Shown piece by piece: positions 56,906-64,000 of a stretch of DNA of 64,000 nt. The notes beneath the pieces were generated by a model that saw nothing but the letters and a program-made list of their open reading frames with translations, did not search any database and had not been told where the DNA came from. The DNA comes from Solibacillus faecavium (GTDB taxonomy: Bacteria; Bacillota; Bacilli; Bacillales_A; Planococcaceae), in NCBI RefSeq assembly GCF_014836905.1, contig NZ_JACSPZ010000005.1, positions 124,001 to 188,000 on the forward strand, in the 5' to 3' direction. Both the position numbers and the translations under genes were made by a program. How positions within the stretch are numbered: position 1 is the first letter of the stretch; each line of letters opens with the position of its first letter.

Positions 56906-57913
56906 TTAATCTTCCTTATTGCCATCTGTATTCCAAATATCACGGTTAAACGAAGTCGTTTGAACCGTATTCAAAATAGCCTGTGCGCCGCGTATTTGCA
57001 TATGCTTCATTGGTGAAACAGAGTGCTTCAAGGAATTCATCCAATCCGGAAATTTTCGTTTATCAACAAATGAAATGCCATACATCGTCCCTGGATAATC
57101 AATATAGCCATTTCTTGTCAGTAACACTTTACGAATCGGTAGTTCAATATTGTTCTGAGCAAAGATTTGTTCGATTATTTTTTCCATACGGTTTAATTGA
57201 ATTAGAGGACTTAAAAGCTTTTTCTCATTTTTCCCGACCTTTTTAGTCCAGAAACGCTCGCTATTTGCAATAAATACAGCCTGCTCCTCTTGTTCTAATA
57301 ATGTAATACATAAGCATTCTGTTGGCGTTAAAATAATAATGTCCAATTCAATTGGTGCTTTTTTCACCCTTAATATTGGGAAGTAAAATATTAAATAATT
57401 ATCTGGTAATGTTTGTAGCATTGAACGCAGCAATGTATCCCGCATAAATTTTGGATCTACATACGATTTTTGACGTAATGTCGAGCTTGCCCATTTCATT
57501 TGAAAGTGGAAGAACTGATCTATAAACATTTTCTTTAACTCTTCAAGAGTTTGTGGTGTATAGACGATATTCGGTTCAAATAATAACGTTGTTTCCTCTT
57601 CTAGAACTTCGTCATTTTCTACTGCCCAATCATTTGAAATCGTTATTTTTTCAATATCTTCTTGTTCTTCATTTTCTTCACTGAGTTTATCTTTTTTAAA
57701 TGGGAAGATTTTTTGGAACAGTGAAGTTTTCTTCTCCTCCTGAACATTTTCTTCCTCTATGTGTTCCCAACGCTCAATCATTTCACCCGTTTGCCATTGA
57801 TACTTTACCCGATCCCACTGATTTTGCTTTAAGCGTATAAATTGTGTTGGATAACGAGCTAAATCAATTTCATAACGTGAAATATAATCCTGAAGTTTTA
57901 CTAACTGAGCCAT
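56906..57913 (-). CDS. NERD-like (nuclease-related) protein, degenerate
   Basis: 335 aa. The middle is a charged linker (about 60-110). Residues about 130-300 resemble a NERD/PD-(D/E)XK fold: ELDIIILTPTECLCITLLEQ fits the strand that normally ends in the catalytic E-x-K, but here the Lys is missing, so catalysis is doubtful. IRKVLLTRNGYIDYPG and ISFVDKRKFPDWM follow the usual NERD ending. Cytosolic, function unknown, closely coupled to the lipid kinase. Confidence 0.6.
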   Translation of the reverse strand: MAQLVKLQDYISRYEIDLARYPTQFIRLKQNQWDRVKYQWQTGEMIERWEHIEEENVQEEKKTSLFQKIFPFKKDKLSEENEEQEDIEKITISNDWAVENDEVLEEETTLLFEPNIVYTPQTLEELKKMFIDQFFHFQMKWASSTLRQKSYVDPKFMRDTLLRSMLQTLPDNYLIFYFPILRVKKAPIELDIIILTPTECLCITLLEQEEQAVFIANSERFWTKKVGKNEKKLLSPLIQLNRMEKIIEQIFAQNNIELPIRKVLLTRNGYIDYPGTMYGISFVDKRKFPDWMNSLKHSVSPMKHMQIRGAQAILNTVQTTSFNRDIWNTDGNKED

Positions 57914-57972
57914 TTTATCTTCTCCCTAAGTTCATTGCTAATCTTTAATACTTATATTTTACAGGTTATTGT

Positions 57973-58015
57973 GCAAAAAAAATAGCGCATTGCCAATAAG
58001 CAACGCGCTAAATTA
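57973..58015 (-). terminator. dat terminator
   Basis: Stem TAGCGCGTTGC / GCAATGCGCTA then eight T on the minus strand. Confidence 0.88.
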
Positions 58016-58041
58016 TTTAATTCTTTACTTGGAGTATAAGG

Positions 58042-58893
58042 TTATGCATTAATCCCTTTAGGAATTTTGGTTTCGAATTGAGCCTGTAATTTACGCGTCC
58101 ATTCACCTGGAGTACCATTACTAATAACCGTACCATCTATTTCAATAATCGGCGTTATTTCTGATGTTGTTGATGATACGATTACTTCGTCCATTGCAAG
58201 TAGCTGCTCTTTCGTCATCGCCTGTTCGTTTACAGGTAAACCAATTTCTGCAGCACATTTAAGGATCACCTGACGTGTAATCCCATTTAAAATTAAATTG
58301 TTAGCTGGGTGTGTATAAAGGACACCGTCTTTAATTCCGTAAATGTTAGAAGAAGAGCCTTCTGTAACAGTTTCTTCGCGATGTAATATCGCTTCATAGC
58401 AGCCTTTTTCATATGCTTCCTGCTTTGCCAACACTGCACCAAGAAGATTTAATGATTTAATATCACAGCGCAGCCAGCGAATATCTTCAACAAATGTCGC
58501 TTTTACACCTTTTTCAAAGTTATCTAATGGGCGTGGATTTTCTTTCGCGTTTCCTGTTAATACCGGCTTCACGTCATCACCAGGGAAAATATGATTACGT
58601 GGACCTGCACCACGTGTAATTTGGAAGTAAACATGACCCGTATCAATATTGTTCGCTTCTACAAGCTGATGCAATAATTGGTGTAATTTATCCTTCGTAT
58701 ATGGAATAGTAATACGGATTTTTTCCGCACTGTCATAAAAACGATTAATGTGCTCAGTCGCTGTAAACAGTTCTCCATTATATACTTTCACAACTTCATA
58801 AACTCCATCACCAAATTGGTAACCGCGATCTTCCTTATCCACTAACACTTCTTCATTTTTTACAATTTGATCATTCCATAAACTAAAGCTCAT
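58042..58893 (-). CDS. dat: D-amino acid aminotransferase
   Basis: A 283-aa fold-type IV PLP enzyme interconverting D-alanine and D-glutamate, a wall precursor supply. The start is MSFSLWNDQIVKNEE (ATG at 58893 behind AAGGTGG; the GTG at 58905 is inside the ribosome binding site). The PLP lysine is in RCDIKSLNLLGAVLAKQ. EGSSSNIYGIKDG and ITRQVIL follow. It lies 20 bp after pepV, as in B. subtilis. Confidence 0.96.
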   Translation of the reverse strand: MSFSLWNDQIVKNEEVLVDKEDRGYQFGDGVYEVVKVYNGELFTATEHINRFYDSAEKIRITIPYTKDKLHQLLHQLVEANNIDTGHVYFQITRGAGPRNHIFPGDDVKPVLTGNAKENPRPLDNFEKGVKATFVEDIRWLRCDIKSLNLLGAVLAKQEAYEKGCYEAILHREETVTEGSSSNIYGIKDGVLYTHPANNLILNGITRQVILKCAAEIGLPVNEQAMTKEQLLAMDEVIVSSTTSEITPIIEIDGTVISNGTPGEWTRKLQAQFETKIPKGINA

Positions 58894-58913
58894 CTCAAAT
58901 ACCACCTTTATTA

Positions 58914-60308
58914 TTAGTTAGTTGCCAATTTTACAATCGCTTCTGCATAAATAGCAGTTGCTTTTATTAATTTTTCAATATCTACAAATTCATCTGCCTG
59001 GTGTGCAACATCTGGCTCACCAGGGAATAGCATCCCGAATGCCACCCCTTTTTTCATAACGCGTGCATAGGTGCCTCCACCAGTTGAAAGTGGCTTCGAG
59101 TAATCATCACTGTATTTACGATACACTTGCAACAATGTTTGGATTAATTCATCTTCCTCGCTAACATAATGTGGGTTTGAGTTACTCACAACATCTAATG
59201 TAAACACTTCACCCTGTAACAATAATTGTGCTCTTGTTATTTTCTCTTCAAAAGGGTAAGAAACTGAATAACGCATGCTCACTTCAATTGATGCCCCGTG
59301 CTTATCAAATTTTACAATTCCAGGATTGAATGTAGTTGGACCTGACATTGCATCTTCAAAGTTTAAATCCAATGCAGTTCCAAAATGATCCTTATCAAAA
59401 ACACGAACGATAAAATCGACAAATGACTTACTTTGTTCTGTCGTCAGAACATTTTGTAAAAATTTCGCTAAATAAACCGCTGCATTACGCCCTTTTTCCG
59501 GTTCCATCGCATGGGCTGATTTCCCTTTAACAACAATTATAATCCCATTATCTGTTTCTGTTAAAGTACCTTCAACCTGATTTTCTTTTAAATATTTCTG
59601 AAAATTCTCACTTGTGCTGTTTTCGGCATATTTTAAAGTAGCGGTTGCTTCGTCTGGTACCATATTTGTTCTTTTTCCTGCATAGAATGTTAGTAGTTGT
59701 TCATCGCTTGATGGTTTTTCTTTACTTGTAAACGTTAAATGGGCAATACCCTTTTCAGCATTGATTAGCGGGAAATCTGCATCCGGAGCAAAACCAATTG
59801 TCGGCATTTCTTCTTTTTCGAAATAACGTGTCACACATTGGAATCCGCTTTCTTCATCGGTGCCGATAATCATGCGAACACGTTTATTTAAAGGGATTTT
59901 GGCATCATGTATAAGTTTCATCGCCATCCAAGCAGCCATTGTCGGACCTTTATCGTCGATTGCTCCGCGACCAAATAATTTCCCGTCTGCTACTTGCCCA
60001 GTGAAAGGGGGATATGTCCAACTTGCAACATCACCGGCAGGTACAACATCGACATGACAAAGCACACCGATAAGCTCTTCACCTTGTCCCATTTCAATAT
60101 GACCTGCCATATTGTCAATGTTTTTTGTAGTCATTCCTTGCTCTATACCTTTTTGCAGCATAAAATCCAATGCCGCTTTAGGTCCAGCACCAAAAGGTAT
60201 TATATCAGAAAAATTATTTTCATCTTTTACACTTTCAATTTGAATTAACTGTTGTAATTCTTGAATGAGCTCTTGTTTTCTTGCTTTTGCCATCTGTAAC
60301 CAATCCAT
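58914..60308 (-). CDS. pepV: Dipeptidase PepV (M20)
   Basis: A 464-aa Zn dipeptidase. VLCHVDVVPAGDVASW, GRGAIDDKGPTMAAWMAM and IGTDEESGFQC give the metal ligands and catalytic Asp/Glu. The lid domain follows, and STGGGTYARVMKKGVAFG ends the catalytic part. The start at 60308 lies 6-7 nt after GAGGTG; a GTG at 60317 overlaps that site. It cleaves dipeptides, including some with D-residues in relatives, which suits its neighbour dat. Confidence 0.95.
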   Translation of the reverse strand: MDWLQMAKARKQELIQELQQLIQIESVKDENNFSDIIPFGAGPKAALDFMLQKGIEQGMTTKNIDNMAGHIEMGQGEELIGVLCHVDVVPAGDVASWTYPPFTGQVADGKLFGRGAIDDKGPTMAAWMAMKLIHDAKIPLNKRVRMIIGTDEESGFQCVTRYFEKEEMPTIGFAPDADFPLINAEKGIAHLTFTSKEKPSSDEQLLTFYAGKRTNMVPDEATATLKYAENSTSENFQKYLKENQVEGTLTETDNGIIIVVKGKSAHAMEPEKGRNAAVYLAKFLQNVLTTEQSKSFVDFIVRVFDKDHFGTALDLNFEDAMSGPTTFNPGIVKFDKHGASIEVSMRYSVSYPFEEKITRAQLLLQGEVFTLDVVSNSNPHYVSEEDELIQTLLQVYRKYSDDYSKPLSTGGGTYARVMKKGVAFGMLFPGEPDVAHQADEFVDIEKLIKATAIYAEAIVKLATN

Positions 60309-60480
60309 TAACTGCACCTCATTTTTATAATATTGTTATTGTACTCTTTCTAAACAAAATTACAATAATCATTCATTATTTTTACAAAGAACTATATTTC
60401 TATTAATATTAAAAATATGAATTTTCTGTAAAAATATCAAAAATTGCAACTCAATTCTGGAATTTTATTTGATTTTCCGC

Positions 60481-60635
60481 TATAATGTGTGTGTCGGAAC
60501 TTCTATTCTGACCAAACTTTCAGAAAAGGGGATGTCTAAGGCAAACAACTAAAGCCTAAGTGCACTCCGCACACATTTTGTCGTCCGCTAGTCTTATGCC
60601 ATGAGAATTTAAGATCGAAGGAGTGGTTTTTAGAA
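60481..60635 (+). promoter_or_regulatory. ytzE promoter and long leader
   Basis: TATAAT at 60481-60486 with only a weak -35 would start a leader of about 145 nt before ytzE. The 327-bp gap from pepV (60309-60635) otherwise holds AT-rich DNA to 60480. The leader is clearly GC-richer (CACTCCGCACACATTTTG and nearby), so a folded element is possible. Confidence 0.4.
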
Positions 60636-60857
60636 ATGAAACCAACTACTGATAGAATGCTTAATCGTATTAAAGACGTGTATATGTTTATCCTCAATAA
60701 AGGAGAAGTGACTACACAGGATTTAGTCGAAGAGTTTAACATCACTCCTCGCACCATTCAAAGAGATTTGAATGTGTTAGCCTTCAATGACTTGGTAATG
60801 AGTCCAAGTCGGGGTAAATGGACAACGACGAAGAAAAAAGTAAAAATGACATCTTAG
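60636..60857 (+). CDS. ytzE: Small DeoR-type HTH protein YtzE
   Basis: A 73-aa stand-alone DeoR HTH: MLNRIKDVYMFILNKGEVTT, then DLVEEFNITPRTIQRDLNVL. There is no sugar-sensing domain, and a basic tail (KWTTTKKKVKM). B. subtilis has the same short gene here. Targets unknown. Ribosome binding site AAGGAGTGG. Confidence 0.88.
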   Translation: MKPTTDRMLNRIKDVYMFILNKGEVTTQDLVEEFNITPRTIQRDLNVLAFNDLVMSPSRGKWTTTKKKVKMTS

Positions 60858-61003
60858 AATTCTTGAAAGCGGCTGATTCTTTATTTTGTGAGAAAGGACT
60901 TATTTTGTCCCAACATAACGTAAGGTGTCGATCAGTTACACAATGAAATATTAGGAACGTTTATTCTTAGTAAACGTTTATCAGTTCTTGATTGAGAGAA
61001 CTA

Positions 61004-61043
61004 AAAAGCGAATGCCTTTTCGTCGGGGCATTCGCTTTTACTT
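61004..61043. terminator. Bidirectional terminator, ytzE / pseudouridine synthase
   Basis: Stem AAAAGCGAATGCC / GGCATTCGCTTTT between convergent genes. Confidence 0.9.
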
Positions 61044-61044
61044 T

Positions 61045-61758
61045 TTATTTATTTGCTGTTAACAGATTAAGTTCCTGTTCTGTCAGCTCACGATATTCAC
61101 CTAGTGCCAGTTGCTCATCCAGTTGCAATGGTCCCATCGATAAACGTTTTAAGTACGTAACTGTTTTACCAACCGCCTCAAACATACGTTTTACTTGATG
61201 GAATTTCCCTTCCTGAATCATGAGTTCAATTTCCGATTGCTCACCTGAGTGTAGTATTTTTAACTCCCCTGGCTTTGTATGATACCCATCGTCCAATGTA
61301 ACTCCTTGTGCAAAAGCTTTAATATCCTCTTCCGTTACAACTCCGTCAATTTTCGCATAATACCATTTGGGTACATGCTTTTTTGGAGATAATAAGTTAT
61401 GCGCTAAGTTCCCGTCATTCGTAATAAGCAGAAACCCTTCCGTATCTTTATCCAGACGCCCTACAGGAAAAGGCTCGAAATGCTGGAAATCCGGATCCAA
61501 CAGATCAATAACTGTTTGATCATATCGGTCTTCTGTTGCAGAAATAATACCAGGCGGTTTATTCATCATTAAGTATATAAACTCTACATATTCTACACGT
61601 TCTCCTAACACCGAAACATCCTGCTTTTCAGGATTTACATGCATCGCCGAATCCTTCACGGTAATGCCGTCTACGGTTACAGCTTTTTGCTTTAACAGTT
61701 GCTTTACTTCTTTTCGTGAGCCGTAGCCCATATTTGCCAATAATTTATCTAAACGCAT
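61045..61758 (-). CDS. ytzG: RsuA-family 16S rRNA pseudouridine synthase
   Basis: A 237-aa enzyme. An S4 RNA-binding domain (MRLDKLLANMGYGSRKEVKQLL) precedes the synthase, with the catalytic Asp in PVGRLDKDTEGFLLITNDG. MMNKPPGIISAT and MIQEGKFHQVKRMFEAVG are family blocks. The start is 61758, 5 nt after GGAGG; the extension to 61806 is dropped. It is likely RsuA-like on 16S rRNA, though the target U is not proven. It starts 50 bp after the ytgP stop. Confidence 0.93.
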   Translation of the reverse strand: MRLDKLLANMGYGSRKEVKQLLKQKAVTVDGITVKDSAMHVNPEKQDVSVLGERVEYVEFIYLMMNKPPGIISATEDRYDQTVIDLLDPDFQHFEPFPVGRLDKDTEGFLLITNDGNLAHNLLSPKKHVPKWYYAKIDGVVTEEDIKAFAQGVTLDDGYHTKPGELKILHSGEQSEIELMIQEGKFHQVKRMFEAVGKTVTYLKRLSMGPLQLDEQLALGEYRELTEQELNLLTANK

Positions 61759-61808
61759 AAAGTCCTCCATGTAAAAAGGGGACGCCTTTATTAGAGACGT
61801 CCACATTT

Positions 61809-63425
61809 TTATTTTACTAATCTTAATTTACGTGCGATTTTTGTTAGCTTATCACCTAATAAAAGCTGTGCTAACCCTAATTTATAGGATATTGTACCAT
61901 AAACAATGACACCAACAGCCGCACAAACAATTGCATAAAGCAATGCTAATAGTTTTGATGTTGCAGGTGCAATTGATGATAATGCCGCATGAGTTAATGA
62001 AACAGCTAATGCCATTAAAATAGTTAAAATAATAATTAATAATATTCGGCGTACTACAACTTTCGCATTGTAGTTTGTCACTTTGTTTATAACAAAAATA
62101 TTAATAACTATCGTAACACCATAACCAAGCGCTGTAGCTAAAATCGCCCCATCAACAGACATCAAGTGAATAAGTGGCGTATTTAATACCGTCTTTACGA
62201 GTAAGCCCACTAATAAACTGAAAATAACCCATTTTTGATAATTGACCCCTTGCAGTATCGCGGCTGTTACAGTGAATAGTGCAAATAAAATGGCCACAGG
62301 TGCATAATGACTTAACACTTGTGTTCCCATCTCACTGTAGGAATAGAAGAAATGATATAAATCTTCCGCTAAAATTGAGATTCCGATCGCGGCCGGTACT
62401 GTAATAAACAGTAGCACTTGATATGTTTTATCCATAGCAGAATGTACTTGCCGCAAATTGCCTTCTGTATAAAACTTCGTGACCGTTGGAATAATTGCCA
62501 TTGAAAACCCTGTCGCCAATACGACTGGAATCATAACAATTTTTTGTGTTAACAAATTCAGCATCGTAAAGTAGGCTTCGCTGATGTCTCCTGCTATTCC
62601 ACTGGCGTTCATTGCACGGATGAATGTGAGCAGGTCCACAAGTTGGAATAAAGAGCTCCCTAAACCAACGAATACAACAGGAATCGAATATTTGAAAATC
62701 TCTTTATACATATCTGAATAAGGAAGTCTTCGCTCTTTCGGTGCAACAACTTGAACCGCCTTAATATCAGGGCGAAGTTTTTTCCAAAAATAAAACAGCG
62801 TCACAAGCCCGCCAAGCGCACCAATAAATGCAGCAAATACGGAGAAATTGATTGCTGTTATTTCATCGCCACCCATAACATTGACAACGATAAAAGCACC
62901 GCCTAGTAAAAAGACGATACGCACAATTTGCTCAACTAATTGTGAAACAGATGTCGGCAAATAATGCCCATAACCTTGCAAATAACCCCGTACTAAACTC
63001 ATGAATGGTACAACAATTAATGCATAACTTACCCATTGAATAACATTCGCAACTTGCTCAACACTAAACGTTTGATCTTCACTATCAATCACTATATTGG
63101 CAAGCGGTGTTGCAAGTAAATTCATTAAAATAAATGCTATGATCCCTGTTAATGTCATCAGGAGAGCTCCTGTTTTAACTAAACGACGACCAGCATCAAA
63201 ATCACCTAATGCATTATATTTCGAAACAAATTTTGATACTGCAATTGGTAAACCCGCAATAGCAATACTTAACATAATGTTATAAGGAATGTAGGCGTAG
63301 TTGTACAAGACAATGTTTTCTTCACCTACAATGGCATAAAACGGGAAAATATAAATTAATCCTAAAAGCTTTGATAGAAACAAACCGATAGTTAATATGG
63401 CTGTTCCTTTCATTAATGAAGACAT
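61809..63425 (-). CDS. ytgP: MurJ-type lipid II flippase YtgP
   Basis: A 538-aa MOP-superfamily membrane protein with about 14 helices. MSSLMKGTAILTIGLFLSKL starts it, and FVSKYNALGDFDAGRRLVKTG and RGYLQGYGHYLPTSVSQL are typical blocks. In B. subtilis YtgP (MurJ) moves lipid II across the membrane for wall synthesis. The ribosome binding site (GGTAGGT) is weak. Its -65 bp neighbour is ytzG, in the same direction. Confidence 0.93.
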   Translation of the reverse strand: MSSLMKGTAILTIGLFLSKLLGLIYIFPFYAIVGEENIVLYNYAYIPYNIMLSIAIAGLPIAVSKFVSKYNALGDFDAGRRLVKTGALLMTLTGIIAFILMNLLATPLANIVIDSEDQTFSVEQVANVIQWVSYALIVVPFMSLVRGYLQGYGHYLPTSVSQLVEQIVRIVFLLGGAFIVVNVMGGDEITAINFSVFAAFIGALGGLVTLFYFWKKLRPDIKAVQVVAPKERRLPYSDMYKEIFKYSIPVVFVGLGSSLFQLVDLLTFIRAMNASGIAGDISEAYFTMLNLLTQKIVMIPVVLATGFSMAIIPTVTKFYTEGNLRQVHSAMDKTYQVLLFITVPAAIGISILAEDLYHFFYSYSEMGTQVLSHYAPVAILFALFTVTAAILQGVNYQKWVIFSLLVGLLVKTVLNTPLIHLMSVDGAILATALGYGVTIVINIFVINKVTNYNAKVVVRRILLIIILTILMALAVSLTHAALSSIAPATSKLLALLYAIVCAAVGVIVYGTISYKLGLAQLLLGDKLTKIARKLRLVK

Positions 63426-63676
63426 GAAATGACCTACCGTTCTATATAAAAATTCTCTTAATATACCTTTATTTAATCGTTATATTCATTTGCGAAGTCC
63501 AATTTTATTCTCGAAAGACAAAGACGGATTGTGCTTCGCTATAGTTCCCGAACATTTCCTTTTACAAGTTTACATGTGAAAGTCCATTTACTCAAATAGT
63601 TTCTTCAATTCATGTATAATAAGTAGAAGTAAAATCGTTTAAGAAAATTTGTATAAAAGAGAGTGAGAAATAATAT

Positions 63677-64000
63677 ATGTATGATGTGATTGTAATTGGT
63701 GGCGGACCATCTGGATTAATGGCAGCTATAGCCGCAGCCGAAAAAAATAGAAAAGTACTCCTACTTGAAAAAGGTTCGAAACTTGGGAAAAAACTCGCAA
63801 TTTCAGGAGGAGGACGCTGTAACGTAACAAATCGTTTATCAGCAGAAGAAATTATTAAACATATTCCTGGCAATGGTCGCTTTTTATACAGTCCTTTTAC
63901 AGTTTATAATAATGAAGACATAATTGCATTTTTTGAAGGGCTTGGCGTCCCTTTAAAAGAAGAAGATCACGGTCGCATGTTCCCGGTTTCCGATCGTGCA
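63677..64000 (+). CDS. ytfP: HI0933-family flavoprotein YtfP, truncated by window edge
   Basis: The first 108 codons of an NAD(P)/FAD-dependent oxidoreductase. [20 protein letters not shown] is the dinucleotide-binding fold, [20 protein letters not shown] the FAD loop, and RCNVTN the HI0933 signature. The rest lies beyond the window. The ATG follows GAGAGTGA. Role unknown in B. subtilis. Confidence 0.9.
   Translation, partial: MYDVIVIGGGPSGLMAAIAAAEKNRKVLLLEKGSKLGKKLAISGGGRCNVTNRLSAEEIIKHIPGNGRFLYSPFTVYNNEDIIAFFEGLGVPLKEEDHGRMFPVSDRA

Noticed and set aside
60536..60757. Antisense open frame across the ytzE leader and start
   Set aside because: A shadow of the real gene; poor start context and unlikely composition.

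Overview
This window looks like an ordinary, densely coded chromosomal segment of a low-GC, endospore-forming Firmicute. An alpha/beta-type SASP gene, Gram-positive ribosome binding sites, a T-box leader, CcpA and AcuABC all point that way. The gene order follows the Bacillus subtilis ytoI to ytfP interval closely. The spellings and the extra genes suggest the Lysinibacillus/Solibacillus side of the Planococcaceae; that family placement is inference from general resemblance, not from a search. I see no rRNA, tRNA, CRISPR array, prophage or insertion sequence with a transposase.

Layout. 1-9 kb: truncated ytoI, ytkL, an M24 peptidase, a secreted SH3b protein, alanine dehydrogenase, a UspA protein, ytxK, tpx, yteJ and sppA. 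9-16 kb: acyl-CoA ligase ytcI, SASP sspA, the 4-thiouridine pair iscS-thiI, and the division regulator ezrA. 16-21 kb: hisJ, the methionine sulfoxide reductase ytsP, the diguanylate cyclase ytrP, rpsD with a long leader, and two orphan small ORFs. 21-32 kb: a Yip1 membrane protein, an unusual membrane-anchored PstS-like protein, tyrS with a T-box, a class A penicillin-binding protein, and the argCJBD operon. 32-43 kb: acsA divergent from acuABC, a second Usp, ccpA, a 3-hydroxybutyrate dehydrogenase-like SDR, the chorismate mutase/DAHP synthase fusion, and a large FtsA-like protein. 43-52 kb: ytxG-ytxH, murC, sftA, ytpQ-ytpR, a lipoprotein, a DUF84 phosphatase and ytoP. 53-64 kb: ytzB, an XRE/DUF3169 pair, ytnP, trmB, a lipid kinase, a NERD-like protein, dat, pepV, ytzE, an RsuA-type pseudouridine synthase, the MurJ-type flippase ytgP and truncated ytfP.

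How the genes work together. Acetate activation (AcsA) is encoded next to its acetylation switch (AcuA/AcuC) and close to CcpA. IscS and ThiI are translationally coupled for tRNA thiolation. ArgCJBD forms the acetylated-intermediate arginine route. EzrA, MurC, SftA, YtgP and the PBP cluster cell-envelope and division functions.

The least ordinary items are these: the FtsA-like ATPase with about five C-terminal beta-grasp-like repeats; two copies of a heavily folded intergenic repeat (about 27.53-27.63 kb and 42.74-42.91 kb); an inverted pair of near-identical terminator modules around the second copy; the XRE/DUF3169 pair behind a 14-bp inverted repeat; and the orphan PstS-like protein fused to membrane helices. 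I did not find a clear new defence or mobile system.
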